Of a stretch of DNA of 64,000 bases, positions 32,673 through 42,121 are shown one piece after another (position 1 is the first letter of the stretch; each line of letters begins with the position of its first letter). The stretch covers positions 1 to 64,000 of the forward strand of contig JACOUE010000041.1 in assembly GCA_016178045.1 (NCBI GenBank), read 5' to 3'. Both the position numbers and the translations under genes were made by a program. Origin of the DNA: Chloroflexota bacterium (lineage in GTDB: Bacteria; Chloroflexota; Dehalococcoidia; SM23-28-2; JACOUE01). Under the pieces are notes generated by a model. The model made no database searches, had not been told where the DNA came from, and saw only the letters and a list, made by a program, of their open reading frames with translations.

Positions 32673-33920
32673 CTAGGGCAGGCCCTTTAGGCCCGGACGG
32701 GGTGCGCTGACCAGGGCGACCATGTTCCCCTCCGGGTGTTTGTTCTCGGACATCAGCTGGTGGGCCAGCCCGATCTCGTCGAAGGCGAACACCCGCGACA
32801 GGCAAGGGTCGATCTTGCCGTCGACGACCAGCTGGTTGAAGGCGGCGGCCTGGTCGTCGTTGGCGAAGTGGGAGCCCTGGAACCGCTTCTGCCGCATCCA
32901 CAGGTAGCGGAGGTCGACCACGGCGTTGTAGCCGGTAGTGCCGGCGCAGATCACCACCATCCCGCCGGTGTCGCAGACGAAGATGGAGGTGGGGATGGTG
33001 TCCTCGCCCGGGTGCTCGAAGACGATACGCGGGCTCTTGCGCTCGCCGACGGCGTCCCAGATCGCCTTGCCGAAGGCGCGCACACCCTCTAGCCAGCGGC
33101 CGTAGCCCTCGCGGTCGGTCCAGTGGGGCATCATCCCCCAGTGGTCGAACTTCTTGCGGTTAATGCAGCCCTTGGCGCCCAGGCGCTGGCAGAACTCGAA
33201 CTTGTCGTCGCTGGAGACGACGGCCACGGGGATGCCGCCGAACTCGCGCGCGATCTGGGTGGCCATGGAGCCGAGGCCGCCGGCGCCGCCCCACACCAGT
33301 ACCACGTTCCCCGGCTCTACCACGTGCGGCGGCCAAGCCCGCAGCATCCGGTAAGCGGTGGAGCCCACCAGCGTGGGGGCAGCCGCCTCCTCCCAGGTCA
33401 GGTGGGGCGCCTTGGGCAGGCACTGGTGTCCCTGCACCTTGGTGAACTGGGCGAAGCTTCCCCAGTTGGTCTCGTAGCCCCAGATGCGGGCCGAAGGCGC
33501 CAGCATCGGGTCGCCGCCGGCCTTGATGAAAGGGTCGTCGCGGTCCCACCAGCCGCAGTGGACGACCACGTGGTCGCCTACCTTGACGTTGGTGACTTCG
33601 TCGCCCACCGCGTAGACGATGCCCGAGGCGTCGCTCCCGCCGATGTGGAAGCCGGAGAGGTCGCCTTCTCGCTCGTGCACCTGGATGACGTCGAGGGGCT
33701 GGCCCAGGGCCGCCCAGACGTTGTTGTAGTTGATGCCGGCCGCCATGACGAACACCAGGACCTCGTCCGGCTTGAGGGACGGCGTCTCGACCTTCTCTAC
33801 CTGGAAGGCGGCGGTGGGCTGCCCGAACCGTTCTCTGCGGATCAGCTGGGCGTACATGTACTTGGGGACGTACCCCAGGGGCGGGACCTCGCCAATCTCG
33901 CAGACCTCGGTAGTGCGCAA
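32673..33920 (-). CDS. ccr: Crotonyl-CoA carboxylase/reductase
   Basis: 415-aa zinc-free medium-chain reductase that reduces and carboxylates crotonyl-CoA to ethylmalonyl-CoA with NADPH. Family-specific segments are [46 protein letters not shown] and [12 protein letters not shown], with Rossmann [16 protein letters not shown]. The Asn in INYNNVW and the Glu in GYETN correspond to residues reported to hold CO2 in the Kitasatospora enzyme. It is divergent from the acyl-CoA dehydrogenase, next to other genes of the ethylmalonyl-CoA route. Confidence 0.9.
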   Translation of the reverse strand: MRTTEVCEIGEVPPLGYVPKYMYAQLIRRERFGQPTAAFQVEKVETPSLKPDEVLVFVMAAGINYNNVWAALGQPLDVIQVHEREGDLSGFHIGGSDASGIVYAVGDEVTNVKVGDHVVVHCGWWDRDDPFIKAGGDPMLAPSARIWGYETNWGSFAQFTKVQGHQCLPKAPHLTWEEAAAPTLVGSTAYRMLRAWPPHVVEPGNVVLVWGGAGGLGSMATQIAREFGGIPVAVVSSDDKFEFCQRLGAKGCINRKKFDHWGMMPHWTDREGYGRWLEGVRAFGKAIWDAVGERKSPRIVFEHPGEDTIPTSIFVCDTGGMVVICAGTTGYNAVVDLRYLWMRQKRFQGSHFANDDQAAAFNQLVVDGKIDPCLSRVFAFDEIGLAHQLMSENKHPEGNMVALVSAPRPGLKGLP

Positions 33921-33961
33921 GGGGGGCCTCCTTCTCCCGGCCGTGAGGGGCTGCGGCGACC

Positions 33962-33991
33962 AATATACCGTCTGGGCCGGCGGCGGCGCAA
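33962..33991 (-). promoter_or_regulatory. Predicted promoter of the ccr operon
   Basis: TTGCGC and TATATT with an 18-bp spacer on the minus strand, 42 bp before the ccr start. Confidence 0.55.
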
Positions 33992-34014
33992 CCTCGGCGG
34001 AAGCACCGTTCGGG

Positions 34015-34044
34015 TTGCGGTCTAGCGCGGGCTAGGATTAAACT
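34015..34044 (+). promoter_or_regulatory. Predicted promoter of the acyl-CoA dehydrogenase cluster
   Basis: TTGCGG and TAAACT with an 18-bp spacer, divergent from the ccr promoter. Confidence 0.4.
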
Positions 34045-34132
34045 AAAGCGCGCGCAGCGGGCTTTGACCAAAGGTTCACCCGTGCCGCCCGTCGCCGGCC
34101 TCGCTGAGGCCGGGCGACGCCGAGGAGTGATT

Positions 34133-35305
34133 ATGCCGACGCCGACTCTCGCCGCCCTGACGGAGGAGCAGCAGCTCATCGTCTCGGAGGTGCGCCGCTT
34201 CGTGGAGAAGGAGGTCCTGCCCATCGCCACGGAGCTGGAGCACCGCGACGAGTACCCGGCCGCCCTCATCGACCAGATGAAAGGCCTCGGCATGATGGGG
34301 ATCACCATTCCCCCCGAGTACGGCGGCCTGGGCCTCCCCTTCACCACCTACTCCGCCATCGTCGAGGAGCTGTCGCGGGGTTGGATGAGCCTGGGCGGCG
34401 TCATCAACACCCACGCCATGGTCTCCTGGATGATCAACAGCTTTGGCACGGAGGAGCAGAAGCGGTGCTGGCTCCCCGCCATGGCCACCGGCGAGAAGCG
34501 GGCCGGCCTCTGCATGACCGAGCCCAACGCCGGCTCCGACCTTCAGGCCATCCAGATGACCGCCGTCCGGGACGGCGATGACTACGTCCTCAACGGGACG
34601 AAGATGTTCGTGAGCAACGGGGTCCAGGGCAAGCTCTTCGCCGTCCTCACCAAGACGGACCCGCGGGCCCAGCCGCCGTACTCCGGCATGACCACCTTCA
34701 TCGTCGACAAGGACGAGACGCCGGGCATGACCGTCGGCCGCCTCATCGAGAAGCTGGGCTACAAGGGCATCGACACCACGGAGCTGTTCTTCGAGGACGC
34801 CCGGGTGCCCGCCGGCAACGTCGTCGGCGGCGAGGAGGGCCAGGGCTGGTACCACATCATGGCCACCATCGAGATCGGCCGCATCAACGTGGCCTCCCGC
34901 GCCGTCGGCGTGGCGACGGCGGCGCTCGAGGACTCCGTCCGCTACTCGAAGCAGCGGCGCACGTTCGGCCGGCCCATCGCCGACCACCAGGCGATCCAGC
35001 TCATGCTGGCCGACATGGCCACCAAGATCGAGGCGGCCCGCCTTCTCACGCGGGCGGCGGCCGCCCGCAAGGACGCCGGGGAGCGCGCCGACCTCTGGGT
35101 GGGGATGGCCAAGCTGTTCGCCACCGAGGTGGCGCAGGAGGTCTCCCTCATGGCCCTCCGTATCCACGGCGGCTACGGCTACACCAAGGAGATGCGGGTC
35201 GAGCGCTACTACCGCGACGCCCCCTTCATGCTCATCGGCGAGGGGACGAACGAGATCCAGAAGCTGGTCATCGCCCGCAACATCCTCAAGATGTTCGGGG
35301 AGTAG
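34133..35305 (+). CDS. Acyl-CoA dehydrogenase
   Basis: 390 aa from ATG 34133 (GAGGAG upstream; the longer track start lacks support). FAD and substrate motifs are CMTEPNAGSDLQA, SRAVGVATAALEDSV and YTKEMRVERYYRDA. The catalytic base is the Glu of IGEGTNEIQKLVIARNIL. Context beside ccr and a mesaconyl-CoA-hydratase-like gene makes methylsuccinyl-CoA dehydrogenase possible. The sequence alone only supports a short- or branched-chain acyl-CoA dehydrogenase. Confidence 0.9.
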   Translation: MPTPTLAALTEEQQLIVSEVRRFVEKEVLPIATELEHRDEYPAALIDQMKGLGMMGITIPPEYGGLGLPFTTYSAIVEELSRGWMSLGGVINTHAMVSWMINSFGTEEQKRCWLPAMATGEKRAGLCMTEPNAGSDLQAIQMTAVRDGDDYVLNGTKMFVSNGVQGKLFAVLTKTDPRAQPPYSGMTTFIVDKDETPGMTVGRLIEKLGYKGIDTTELFFEDARVPAGNVVGGEEGQGWYHIMATIEIGRINVASRAVGVATAALEDSVRYSKQRRTFGRPIADHQAIQLMLADMATKIEAARLLTRAAAARKDAGERADLWVGMAKLFATEVAQEVSLMALRIHGGYGYTKEMRVERYYRDAPFMLIGEGTNEIQKLVIARNILKMFGE

Positions 35306-35316
35306 CATAGCGCGAT

Positions 35317-35514
35317 GTGAACGTTCGAGATGTCTTGCGACTCTTGAGAGAGGACGGGTGGTACGTGGTGAGAGTGAAGGGCAGCCATCGACAGTTGAAG
35401 CACGCGACCAAGCCGGGTCGCGTGACGGTGGCAGGACGTCTCGGTCACGAGCTTGCGCCGGGAACGCTCAACAGCATCCTTAAGCAAGCAAGCTTGAAGC
35501 GTGGAGACGAGTGA
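35317..35514 (+). CDS. hicA: HicA-family toxin (mRNA interferase)
   Basis: 65-aa double-stranded-RNA-binding-like toxin, GTG start. It reads VLRLLREDGWYVVRVKGSHRQLKH, with the catalytic His in KGSHRQ, then VTVAGRLGHELAPGTLNSILKQA, the typical HicA ending. It lies 11 bp after the acyl-CoA dehydrogenase and overlaps hicB by 4 bp. In this family it cleaves mRNA unless bound by HicB. Its placement inside a metabolic operon is unusual. Confidence 0.9.
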   Translation: MNVRDVLRLLREDGWYVVRVKGSHRQLKHATKPGRVTVAGRLGHELAPGTLNSILKQASLKRGDE

Positions 35515-35735
35515 TGAGGCGCTTCCTCATTGTCATAGAAAAAGCCGACCGAAATTTTTCCGCCTATGCGCCCGACCTTCCCGGGTGCGTCGCCACCGGT
35601 AAGACTGTGAAGGAGACGCAGGCCAAGATGTACGAGGCGATCCTTCTTCACGTCGAAGGCATGAAGGAAGACGGCCTGCCGGTTCCAGAGCCGCACGCAC
35701 GGGCTCAATACGTTGTGCTGTCGGAGGCTGTGTGA
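35511..35735 (+). CDS. hicB: HicB-family antitoxin, short form
   Basis: 74 aa with the HicB partial-RNase-H fold: FLIVIEKADRNFSAYAPDLPGCVATGKTVKETQAKMYEAI. The C-terminal ribbon-helix-helix or HTH DNA-binding domain found in longer HicB proteins is absent, so direct autoregulation is doubtful. It begins in the hicA stop and its own TGA overlaps the start of the next MaoC gene, so the TA pair is translationally embedded in the operon. Confidence 0.88.
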   Translation: MMRRFLIVIEKADRNFSAYAPDLPGCVATGKTVKETQAKMYEAILLHVEGMKEDGLPVPEPHARAQYVVLSEAV

Positions 35736-36205
35736 GCGTGTCTGAATTCGGTCGCTATTTCGAGGAGTTCGAGGTCGGTGACGTGTACAAGCACTGGCCG
35801 GGCCGCACCATCACCGAGGCCGACGACGTCCTCTTCTGCATGCTCACCATGAACCACCACCCTCTTCACATTGACGCCAACTACGCCAAGGACAGCCAGT
35901 ACGGCCGGCAGGTGGTGGTGGGGAACCTGGTGGTGGACATCGCCATGGGGCTGAGCGTGCCGGACGTTTCGGGCAAAGCCCTGGCCAACTTGGGGTTCGA
36001 GAAGGTCGAGTTCCTGGCCCCCACCTTCCACGGCGACACCATCTACTCCGAGTCGACCGTTCTGGACAAGAAGGAGACGTCGAAGGCGGACCGCGGCGTC
36101 GTTACCGTGGAGACGCGCGCCGTCAACCAGCGGGGCGAGACCGTGATGCGGTTCCGCCGCTCCGTCCTGGTGGCGAAGCGGGGCGCGCAGGGCGCCCCCA
36201 AGTAG
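35732..36205 (+). CDS. MaoC-family hydratase, mesaconyl-CoA hydratase-like
   Basis: 157 aa, GTG start overlapping the hicB stop. The sequence [39 protein letters not shown] is very like the MaoC protein encoded beside ccr in actinobacteria, where it is proposed to hydrate mesaconyl-C1-CoA. The N-H-H-P-L-H motif replaces the usual D-x4-H dyad surroundings. NFH-like [16 protein letters not shown] follows. The role in the ethylmalonyl-CoA route is inferred from this resemblance and from ccr nearby. Confidence 0.82.
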   Translation: MSVSEFGRYFEEFEVGDVYKHWPGRTITEADDVLFCMLTMNHHPLHIDANYAKDSQYGRQVVVGNLVVDIAMGLSVPDVSGKALANLGFEKVEFLAPTFHGDTIYSESTVLDKKETSKADRGVVTVETRAVNQRGETVMRFRRSVLVAKRGAQGAPK

Positions 36206-36234
36206 AGGGCGTGCCCGCCCGGGAGGTGCAGCCT

Positions 36235-37914
36235 ATGTTCGACAAGAAGGATCTGGAGCGCATCGAGCAGGAGCAGAAGCGCTGGGAGGAGTCTACCCTC
36301 AAGCCGGCCCTCGACCGCTCCGGCCAGCGCGACGATTCCCAGTTCCAGACCAGCTCTACGGAGACGAAGCCCCTCTACACCCCCCTGGACATCGCCGAGA
36401 GCGACTACGCGGAGGACGTCGGCTTCCCGGGCGAGTATCCCTACACCCGTGGCGTGCAGCCCACCATGTACCGCGGTCGTCTCTGGAGCATCCGCCAGTA
36501 CGCCGGCTACGGCACCGCCGAGGAGACGAACCAGCGCTTCAAGTTTCTCCTGAGCGAGGGCCAGCCCGGCCTCTCGGTGGCGTTCGACCTGCCCACGCAG
36601 CTGGGGTACGACTCCGACGACGAGCTGGCCGCCGGCGAGGTGGGCAAGGTCGGCGTCGCCATCGACACGCTGGCGGACATGGAGGCGATGTTCCACGGCA
36701 TTCCCCTTGATCAGGTCAGCACCTCGATGACCATCAACGCCCCCGCCGCCGTCCTCGTCGCCATGTACGCGGCCGTGGGCGAGAAGCAGGGCGTCCCTCG
36801 AGACCGCATTGCCGGCACCGTCCAGAACGACGTGCTCAAGGAGTACGTGGCCCGGGGCACCTACATCTACCCGCCCAAGCCCTCTCTGCGCCTGGCCGCC
36901 GACCTCATGGCCTACTGCGCTGGCGAGCTTACCCGCTTCAACGCCATCAGCATCAGCGGCTACCATATCCGGGACGCCGGCTCGACGGCCGTGCAGGAGA
37001 TGGCCTTCACCTTCGCCAACGCCATCGCCTACATCGAGGCGGCCCTGGAGCGCGGCGTCGACATCGATGACGTCGCGCCGCGCATCTCGTGGATCTTCAA
37101 TACCCAGAACAACTTCTTCGAGGAGGTCGCCAAGTACCGGGCGCTGCGGCGGATGTGGGCCAGGATAATGCGGGAGCGCTTCGGGGCCAAGGACCCGCGC
37201 TCGTGGATGTTCCGAACCCACGTCCAGACTGGCGGCGCCACCCTCACCGCCCAGCAGCCCGAGCTGAACATCGTGCGGGCGACCCTCCAGGCGCTGGCTA
37301 CCGTCCTCGGCGGCGTCCAGTCGCTCGCCCTCTCCTGCTACGACGAGGCCCTGGCCTTGCCCACGGAGGAGGCCCAGCGCCTTGCGGTCCGCACCCAGCA
37401 GATCATCGCCTACGAGAGCGGCGTCGCCGACACGGTCGACCCGATGGCCGGCTCCTACTACGTGGAGTGGCTCACGAACGAGCTCGAGCGGAAGGCGTGG
37501 GACTATCTCCACAAGATCGAGGACATGGGCGGGGCGGTCTCGGCCATCGAGTCGGGCTACATGCAGCGCGAGGTCCAGGAGGCGTCCTGGGGCCACCAGC
37601 GCGCCGTCGACGAGGGCCGCAAGATCATCGTCGGCGTGAACAAGTTCCAGCTGGAGAACGAGGAGCCGCAGCTCATCTTCCGGGTGAACCCGGAGGCGGA
37701 GCGGGCCCAGGTGGAGAAACTGCGCGCGCTGAAGAAGCGGCGGGACGACGCCGCCGCCCAGGCCGCCCTCCGCCGTCTGGAGGAGGTCTGCCGCGACAGC
37801 GAGAACCTGATGTACCCCATTGTCGAGGCGGTGAAGGCTTACGCCACCCTGGGCGAGATCTGCGGCGTGATGCGGACGGTCTTCGGCGACTACCGCGCCC
37901 CGACGGCGGTCTGA
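36235..37914 (+). CDS. Methylmalonyl-CoA mutase-type large (catalytic) subunit without B12 domain
   Basis: About 559 aa; ATG 36235 is preferred because GGGAGG precedes it. The TIM-barrel mutase domain shows [51 protein letters not shown] and [17 protein letters not shown]. Tyr in RQYAG and Arg in YVARGTYI match the pair that selects methylmalonyl-CoA, where isobutyryl-CoA mutases have Phe/Gln. The cobalamin-binding domain is absent, so a separate small subunit must exist elsewhere. It is less like ethylmalonyl-CoA mutase. Confidence 0.9.
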   Translation: MFDKKDLERIEQEQKRWEESTLKPALDRSGQRDDSQFQTSSTETKPLYTPLDIAESDYAEDVGFPGEYPYTRGVQPTMYRGRLWSIRQYAGYGTAEETNQRFKFLLSEGQPGLSVAFDLPTQLGYDSDDELAAGEVGKVGVAIDTLADMEAMFHGIPLDQVSTSMTINAPAAVLVAMYAAVGEKQGVPRDRIAGTVQNDVLKEYVARGTYIYPPKPSLRLAADLMAYCAGELTRFNAISISGYHIRDAGSTAVQEMAFTFANAIAYIEAALERGVDIDDVAPRISWIFNTQNNFFEEVAKYRALRRMWARIMRERFGAKDPRSWMFRTHVQTGGATLTAQQPELNIVRATLQALATVLGGVQSLALSCYDEALALPTEEAQRLAVRTQQIIAYESGVADTVDPMAGSYYVEWLTNELERKAWDYLHKIEDMGGAVSAIESGYMQREVQEASWGHQRAVDEGRKIIVGVNKFQLENEEPQLIFRVNPEAERAQVEKLRALKKRRDDAAAQAALRRLEEVCRDSENLMYPIVEAVKAYATLGEICGVMRTVFGDYRAPTAV

Positions 37915-37919
37915 CCGCC

Positions 37920-38405
37920 ATGAAGCTCAGCGCCGCCGAACGACAAGCCCTCATCGAGCAGTGCGCCAGCGCCCCGGCAAGGCTGCGCCAAGCGCTGGCC
38001 CGCGTGCCGCCGGAGGCGCTGCAGTGGAAGCCCTCCCCGGACGAGTTCTCCGTCCACGAAGTGATCGTGCACTGCGCTGACAGCGAGACGAACGACCACA
38101 TGCGCATCCGCTACCTGGTTGGCGAGAAGGAGCCGACCATCATCGGCTACAACGAGTCCGCGTGGGCCCGCGTCTTCGATTACCACAACCACCCGCTGGA
38201 CGTGGCCTTGGCCACCGTGGAGGCCGTGCGCGCCAACACCGCCGCCCTCCTCCGCCGTCTGCCGGAGGAGGCCTGGCAGAGCCAGGGCACGCACACGGAA
38301 TTGGGCCGCCACATCGCTGAAAACTGGCTCACCATCTACAGCGATCACCTGGAAGAGCACATAGCCCAGATTAACTCCGTGCTGGAAGCGTGGTATAAAC
38401 GTTAG
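37920..38405 (+). CDS. DinB-superfamily protein
   Basis: 161 aa; ATG 37920, 5 bp after the mutase stop (the track ORF starts in a shadow frame). DinB helices and metal His are seen in EFSVHEVIVHCADSETNDHMRIRY and YSDHLEEHIAQINSVLEAW. It is one of three DinB-type genes in the window. The function is not known; thiol-dependent transferase or stress roles are typical of the superfamily. Confidence 0.82.
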   Translation: MKLSAAERQALIEQCASAPARLRQALARVPPEALQWKPSPDEFSVHEVIVHCADSETNDHMRIRYLVGEKEPTIIGYNESAWARVFDYHNHPLDVALATVEAVRANTAALLRRLPEEAWQSQGTHTELGRHIAENWLTIYSDHLEEHIAQINSVLEAWYKR

Positions 38406-38408
38406 CAT

Positions 38409-38464
38409 GTAGCTGCAGGCCTTCAGGCCTGCCTCTCCGGGCAGGGCTAAAGCCCTGCAGCTAC
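38409..38464. repeat. Intergenic paired-hairpin repeat element
   Basis: Outer arms GTAGCTGCAG/CTGCAGCTAC enclose GCAGGCCTTCAGGCCTGC and GCAGGGCTAAAGCCCTGC hairpins. A clear Y-shaped copy. Confidence 0.8.
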
Positions 38465-38496
38465 ACGGAGGAAAAGCAACCTCGGGGAGGGCGCAG

Positions 38497-39246
38497 GTGT
38501 CGTGTCTTAAGGACGGGAAGGTAGCCATCGTTACCGGCAGCTCGCGGGGGCTGGGAGCGGCCGTCGTCCGGGAGCTGGCGGCCCACGGCTGCAACGTCGC
38601 CATCAACTATTTTCAGAGCAAGGACGCGGCCGAGGCGCTGCACAAGGAGGTCTCCGCCAACGGCGTCAGTGCCATCGTCGTCCCGGCGGACGTGAAGCGG
38701 CTCGAGGAGTGCAAGCGCCTGGTGGACGCCGCGATGGAGGAGTTCGGCCACGTCGACATCCTGGTGAACAACGCCGGCGTGAACCGCGACCGCACGCTCC
38801 GGCGGATGACCGCGGAGGAGTGGGAGGAGGTCATCGCCACCGACCTGAACAGCGTGTACTACTGCACCAGCCTCGTCGTGCCCCAGATGATAGAGCGGAA
38901 CTGGGGTCGCGTCATCAACATGGCGTCGATCGTCGGGCAGATGGGCAACGTGGGCCAGTCGAACTACGCCGCGGCCAAGGCGGGCATGGTCGGCTTCACC
39001 AGGGCGGCCGCCCAGGAGCTGGCCCGGTACAACATCACCGTCAACGCCCTCTGCCCCGGGTTCATCGAGACGGACATGGTGCTGAACCTGACGGAAGAGG
39101 TGAAGCAGGCGCTCCTGGCCCGCATACCGATCGGCCGCTTCGGGCGGCCGGAGGAAGTAGCCCGCCTCTGCCGCTTCCTGGTCGCCGAGGGGGAGTACAT
39201 CACGGGGGCGCAGCTCAACATCAACGGGGGAATGTACCTCCAGTAA
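38497..39246 (+). CDS. Short-chain dehydrogenase/reductase (FabG/PhaB-like)
   Basis: 249 aa, GTG start. It has the NAD(P)-binding GSSRGLG, the NNAG motif (LVNNAGVNRDRTL) and the catalytic Ser and Tyr-x3-Lys in MASIVGQMGNVGQSNYAAAKAG. The C-terminal QLNINGGMYLQ is typical of FabG and acetoacetyl-CoA reductases. GVNRDRTLRRMT is common in PhaB-like enzymes, which would fit crotonyl-CoA metabolism nearby. Confidence 0.9.
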   Translation: MSCLKDGKVAIVTGSSRGLGAAVVRELAAHGCNVAINYFQSKDAAEALHKEVSANGVSAIVVPADVKRLEECKRLVDAAMEEFGHVDILVNNAGVNRDRTLRRMTAEEWEEVIATDLNSVYYCTSLVVPQMIERNWGRVINMASIVGQMGNVGQSNYAAAKAGMVGFTRAAAQELARYNITVNALCPGFIETDMVLNLTEEVKQALLARIPIGRFGRPEEVARLCRFLVAEGEYITGAQLNINGGMYLQ

Positions 39247-39250
39247 GGCC

Positions 39251-39562
39251 ATGAGCCGTCCCGCCGCCCGCCCCCGGCCCCGCCGGCTCCAGCCCGCCCC
39301 GGAGCAGCCGCAGCGACCCCGGGTCTCGATCCCGAGTCTGGCGCTGGTCCTTCCCGTCATCGCCTTCCTCATCGCCCTCGGGTTCCAGGCCGCGCTCAAG
39401 GCTGGCGGGATGGAGTCCGATCATCCGTTGCGCGTTGTGCTGACGCCGCTGGTCGGCGCCGCCGTGGTCTTCGCCGGCCTGCGCCGCTACCCGACGGCCG
39501 GGCGGGTGCGGCTGGCGCTGATGGTGGCCGTCGCCCTGTTCGTCGTTGCCCTGGCGACGTAG
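39251..39562 (+). CDS. Small membrane protein of unknown function
   Basis: 103 aa. An Arg/Pro-rich N-terminal tail of about 28 residues is followed by three hydrophobic segments (LALVLPVIAFLIALGF, VLTPLVGAAVVFAGL and ALMVAVALFVVALA). No family recognised. It starts 2 bp after the SDR stop and is probably cotranscribed. Confidence 0.6.
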   Translation: MSRPAARPRPRRLQPAPEQPQRPRVSIPSLALVLPVIAFLIALGFQAALKAGGMESDHPLRVVLTPLVGAAVVFAGLRRYPTAGRVRLALMVAVALFVVALAT

Positions 39563-39613
39563 GCATGGACGTTGGCCAACCCCTTCGATAAGCGGTAGAA
39601 TCCTCTCACAACC

Positions 39614-40096
39614 ATGGCTGGCCTGCTGCCCGACCTCAAGCCCATCGTCGAGAACCTGAACGCCTGCCAGCAGCGTCTCGAGCAGGTGGTGGCCCGCGTC
39701 GAGCCGTCGCGCTGGCAGGAGGCGAGCGGCAACCCCGGCTGGCGCTACAAGGACCTCCTAGCCCACCTGGCGACGGGCGACTGGGTCTGCCAGCACCTCC
39801 TGCGCGGCCTGCACGAGACCGGTCGCGTCCTCGACTGGCCGGACGTCGATGCCGGGAATGCCGAGCTTATCTCCGCCCGCGGCGAGAAGTCGGTGGGCGA
39901 GCTGATGGAGGAGCGGGCCGGGCACCGGCGCCGGACTATCGAGCTCCTCTCCGACCTGCGGCCGGCTCATCTGGAGCAGCCTATCGAGCTGGTCTTCATG
40001 GGCATCGGCCAGGTGCCGTTCCTGCGCTACCTCCAGGGCTTCGCCGCCCACGACATCCAGCACACGTGGGAGCTGGCGGCCCTCGCCGGGGAGTAG
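39614..40096 (+). CDS. DinB/maleylpyruvate-isomerase-like protein
   Basis: 160 aa. It reads GWRYKDLLAHLATGDWVCQHLL, then a C-terminal FAAHDIQHTWELAALAGE. The spaced His (AHL, AHD-IQH) match the metal site of the mycothiol-dependent maleylpyruvate isomerase N-terminal/DinB fold. It is possibly a thiol S-transferase. The next gene starts 5 bp downstream, which suggests an operon with the AlkA-like glycosylase. Confidence 0.8.
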   Translation: MAGLLPDLKPIVENLNACQQRLEQVVARVEPSRWQEASGNPGWRYKDLLAHLATGDWVCQHLLRGLHETGRVLDWPDVDAGNAELISARGEKSVGELMEERAGHRRRTIELLSDLRPAHLEQPIELVFMGIGQVPFLRYLQGFAAHDIQHTWELAALAGE

Positions 40097-40101
40097 CACC
40101 G

Positions 40102-40806
40102 ATGGCGGCGGTGGAACGGTCCGATGGCGGCGGGCTGAAGTACGACCCGGATGCCGCCGTCGCCCACCTGAGAGCGGCCGATTCGGCCGTGGCCCGGGTC
40201 ATCGACGCCGTCGGGCCCTTCACCCTCCGTCCCCGCGATGGCCCTTACCGGATGCTGGCCCGCGCCGTCTTCTTCCAGCAACTCGCCGGGCCCGCGGCCC
40301 GGGCCATCATGAACCGCGTCCTCGCCGCCCTGGAGACGGACGAAGAGCGCTTCTTCACGGCACAGCAGTTCCTCGCCGCCAGCGACGAGCTGCTCCAGCC
40401 GGCCGGGCTCTCGCGCCAGAAGATCGCTTACCTCCGCGACCTGTCGGAGAAGTTCGGCTCCGGGCACCTGGGCGACGGCGACTTCGACGGCCTGGACGAC
40501 GAGGAGGTCATCCTGCGGGTGACCGCGGTCAAGGGCATCGGCCGCTGGACCGCGGAGATGCTGCTGATCTTCTGCCTGGGACGGCCGGACGTCCTCCCGG
40601 TGGACGATCTGGGCGTGCGGCGGGGGTTCATGCAGGTGTACGGGTTGGCGGAGCTGCCCGGCGGCGAAGAGATGCGGCGCCTCGCCGAGGCGTGGCGTCC
40701 CTACCGCAGCGTGGGGACGTGGTACATGTGGCGCAGCCTGGGCGTGACGCTACCTGCCCAGACCATCGACCCTTCGCTCGCGTCCACGCCGCCCCCTGCG
40801 GTATGA
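40102..40806 (+). CDS. DNA-3-methyladenine glycosylase II-like (AlkA, HhH-GPD)
   Basis: 234 aa from ATG 40102. The helix-hairpin-helix VTAVKGIGRWTAEMLLIFCLG is followed by DVLPVDDLGVRRG, which carries the catalytic Asp of the HhH-GPD fold. There is no iron-sulfur cluster or N-terminal regulatory domain. It would remove alkylated purines in base-excision repair. Cotranscription with a thiol-transferase-like DinB protein is compatible with a response to electrophiles. Confidence 0.88.
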   Translation: MAAVERSDGGGLKYDPDAAVAHLRAADSAVARVIDAVGPFTLRPRDGPYRMLARAVFFQQLAGPAARAIMNRVLAALETDEERFFTAQQFLAASDELLQPAGLSRQKIAYLRDLSEKFGSGHLGDGDFDGLDDEEVILRVTAVKGIGRWTAEMLLIFCLGRPDVLPVDDLGVRRGFMQVYGLAELPGGEEMRRLAEAWRPYRSVGTWYMWRSLGVTLPAQTIDPSLASTPPPAV

Positions 40807-40833
40807 TGGCAGCGAATCTAGACGGAGGTCCCC

Positions 40834-42039
<1,206 letters not shown>

Positions 42040-42058
42040 CGTCCTTCGTACAGAACCG

Positions 42059-42097
42059 AACGGCGAGGCGGATGGTGACGCCGTCCGCCTCGCCGTT
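42059..42097 (+). terminator. Strong hairpin, probable terminator after the thiolase
   Basis: A 14-bp perfect stem, AACGGCGAGGCGGA with TCCGCCTCGCCGTT, around an 11-nt loop, then TTATC. The T-tract is short. Confidence 0.65.
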
Positions 42098-42121
42098 TAT
42101 CATCCGTTGTGAGGCCCGCTC

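Noticed and set aside
36043-37596. 517-aa minus-strand ORF
   Set aside because: Shadow of the methylmalonyl-CoA mutase gene.
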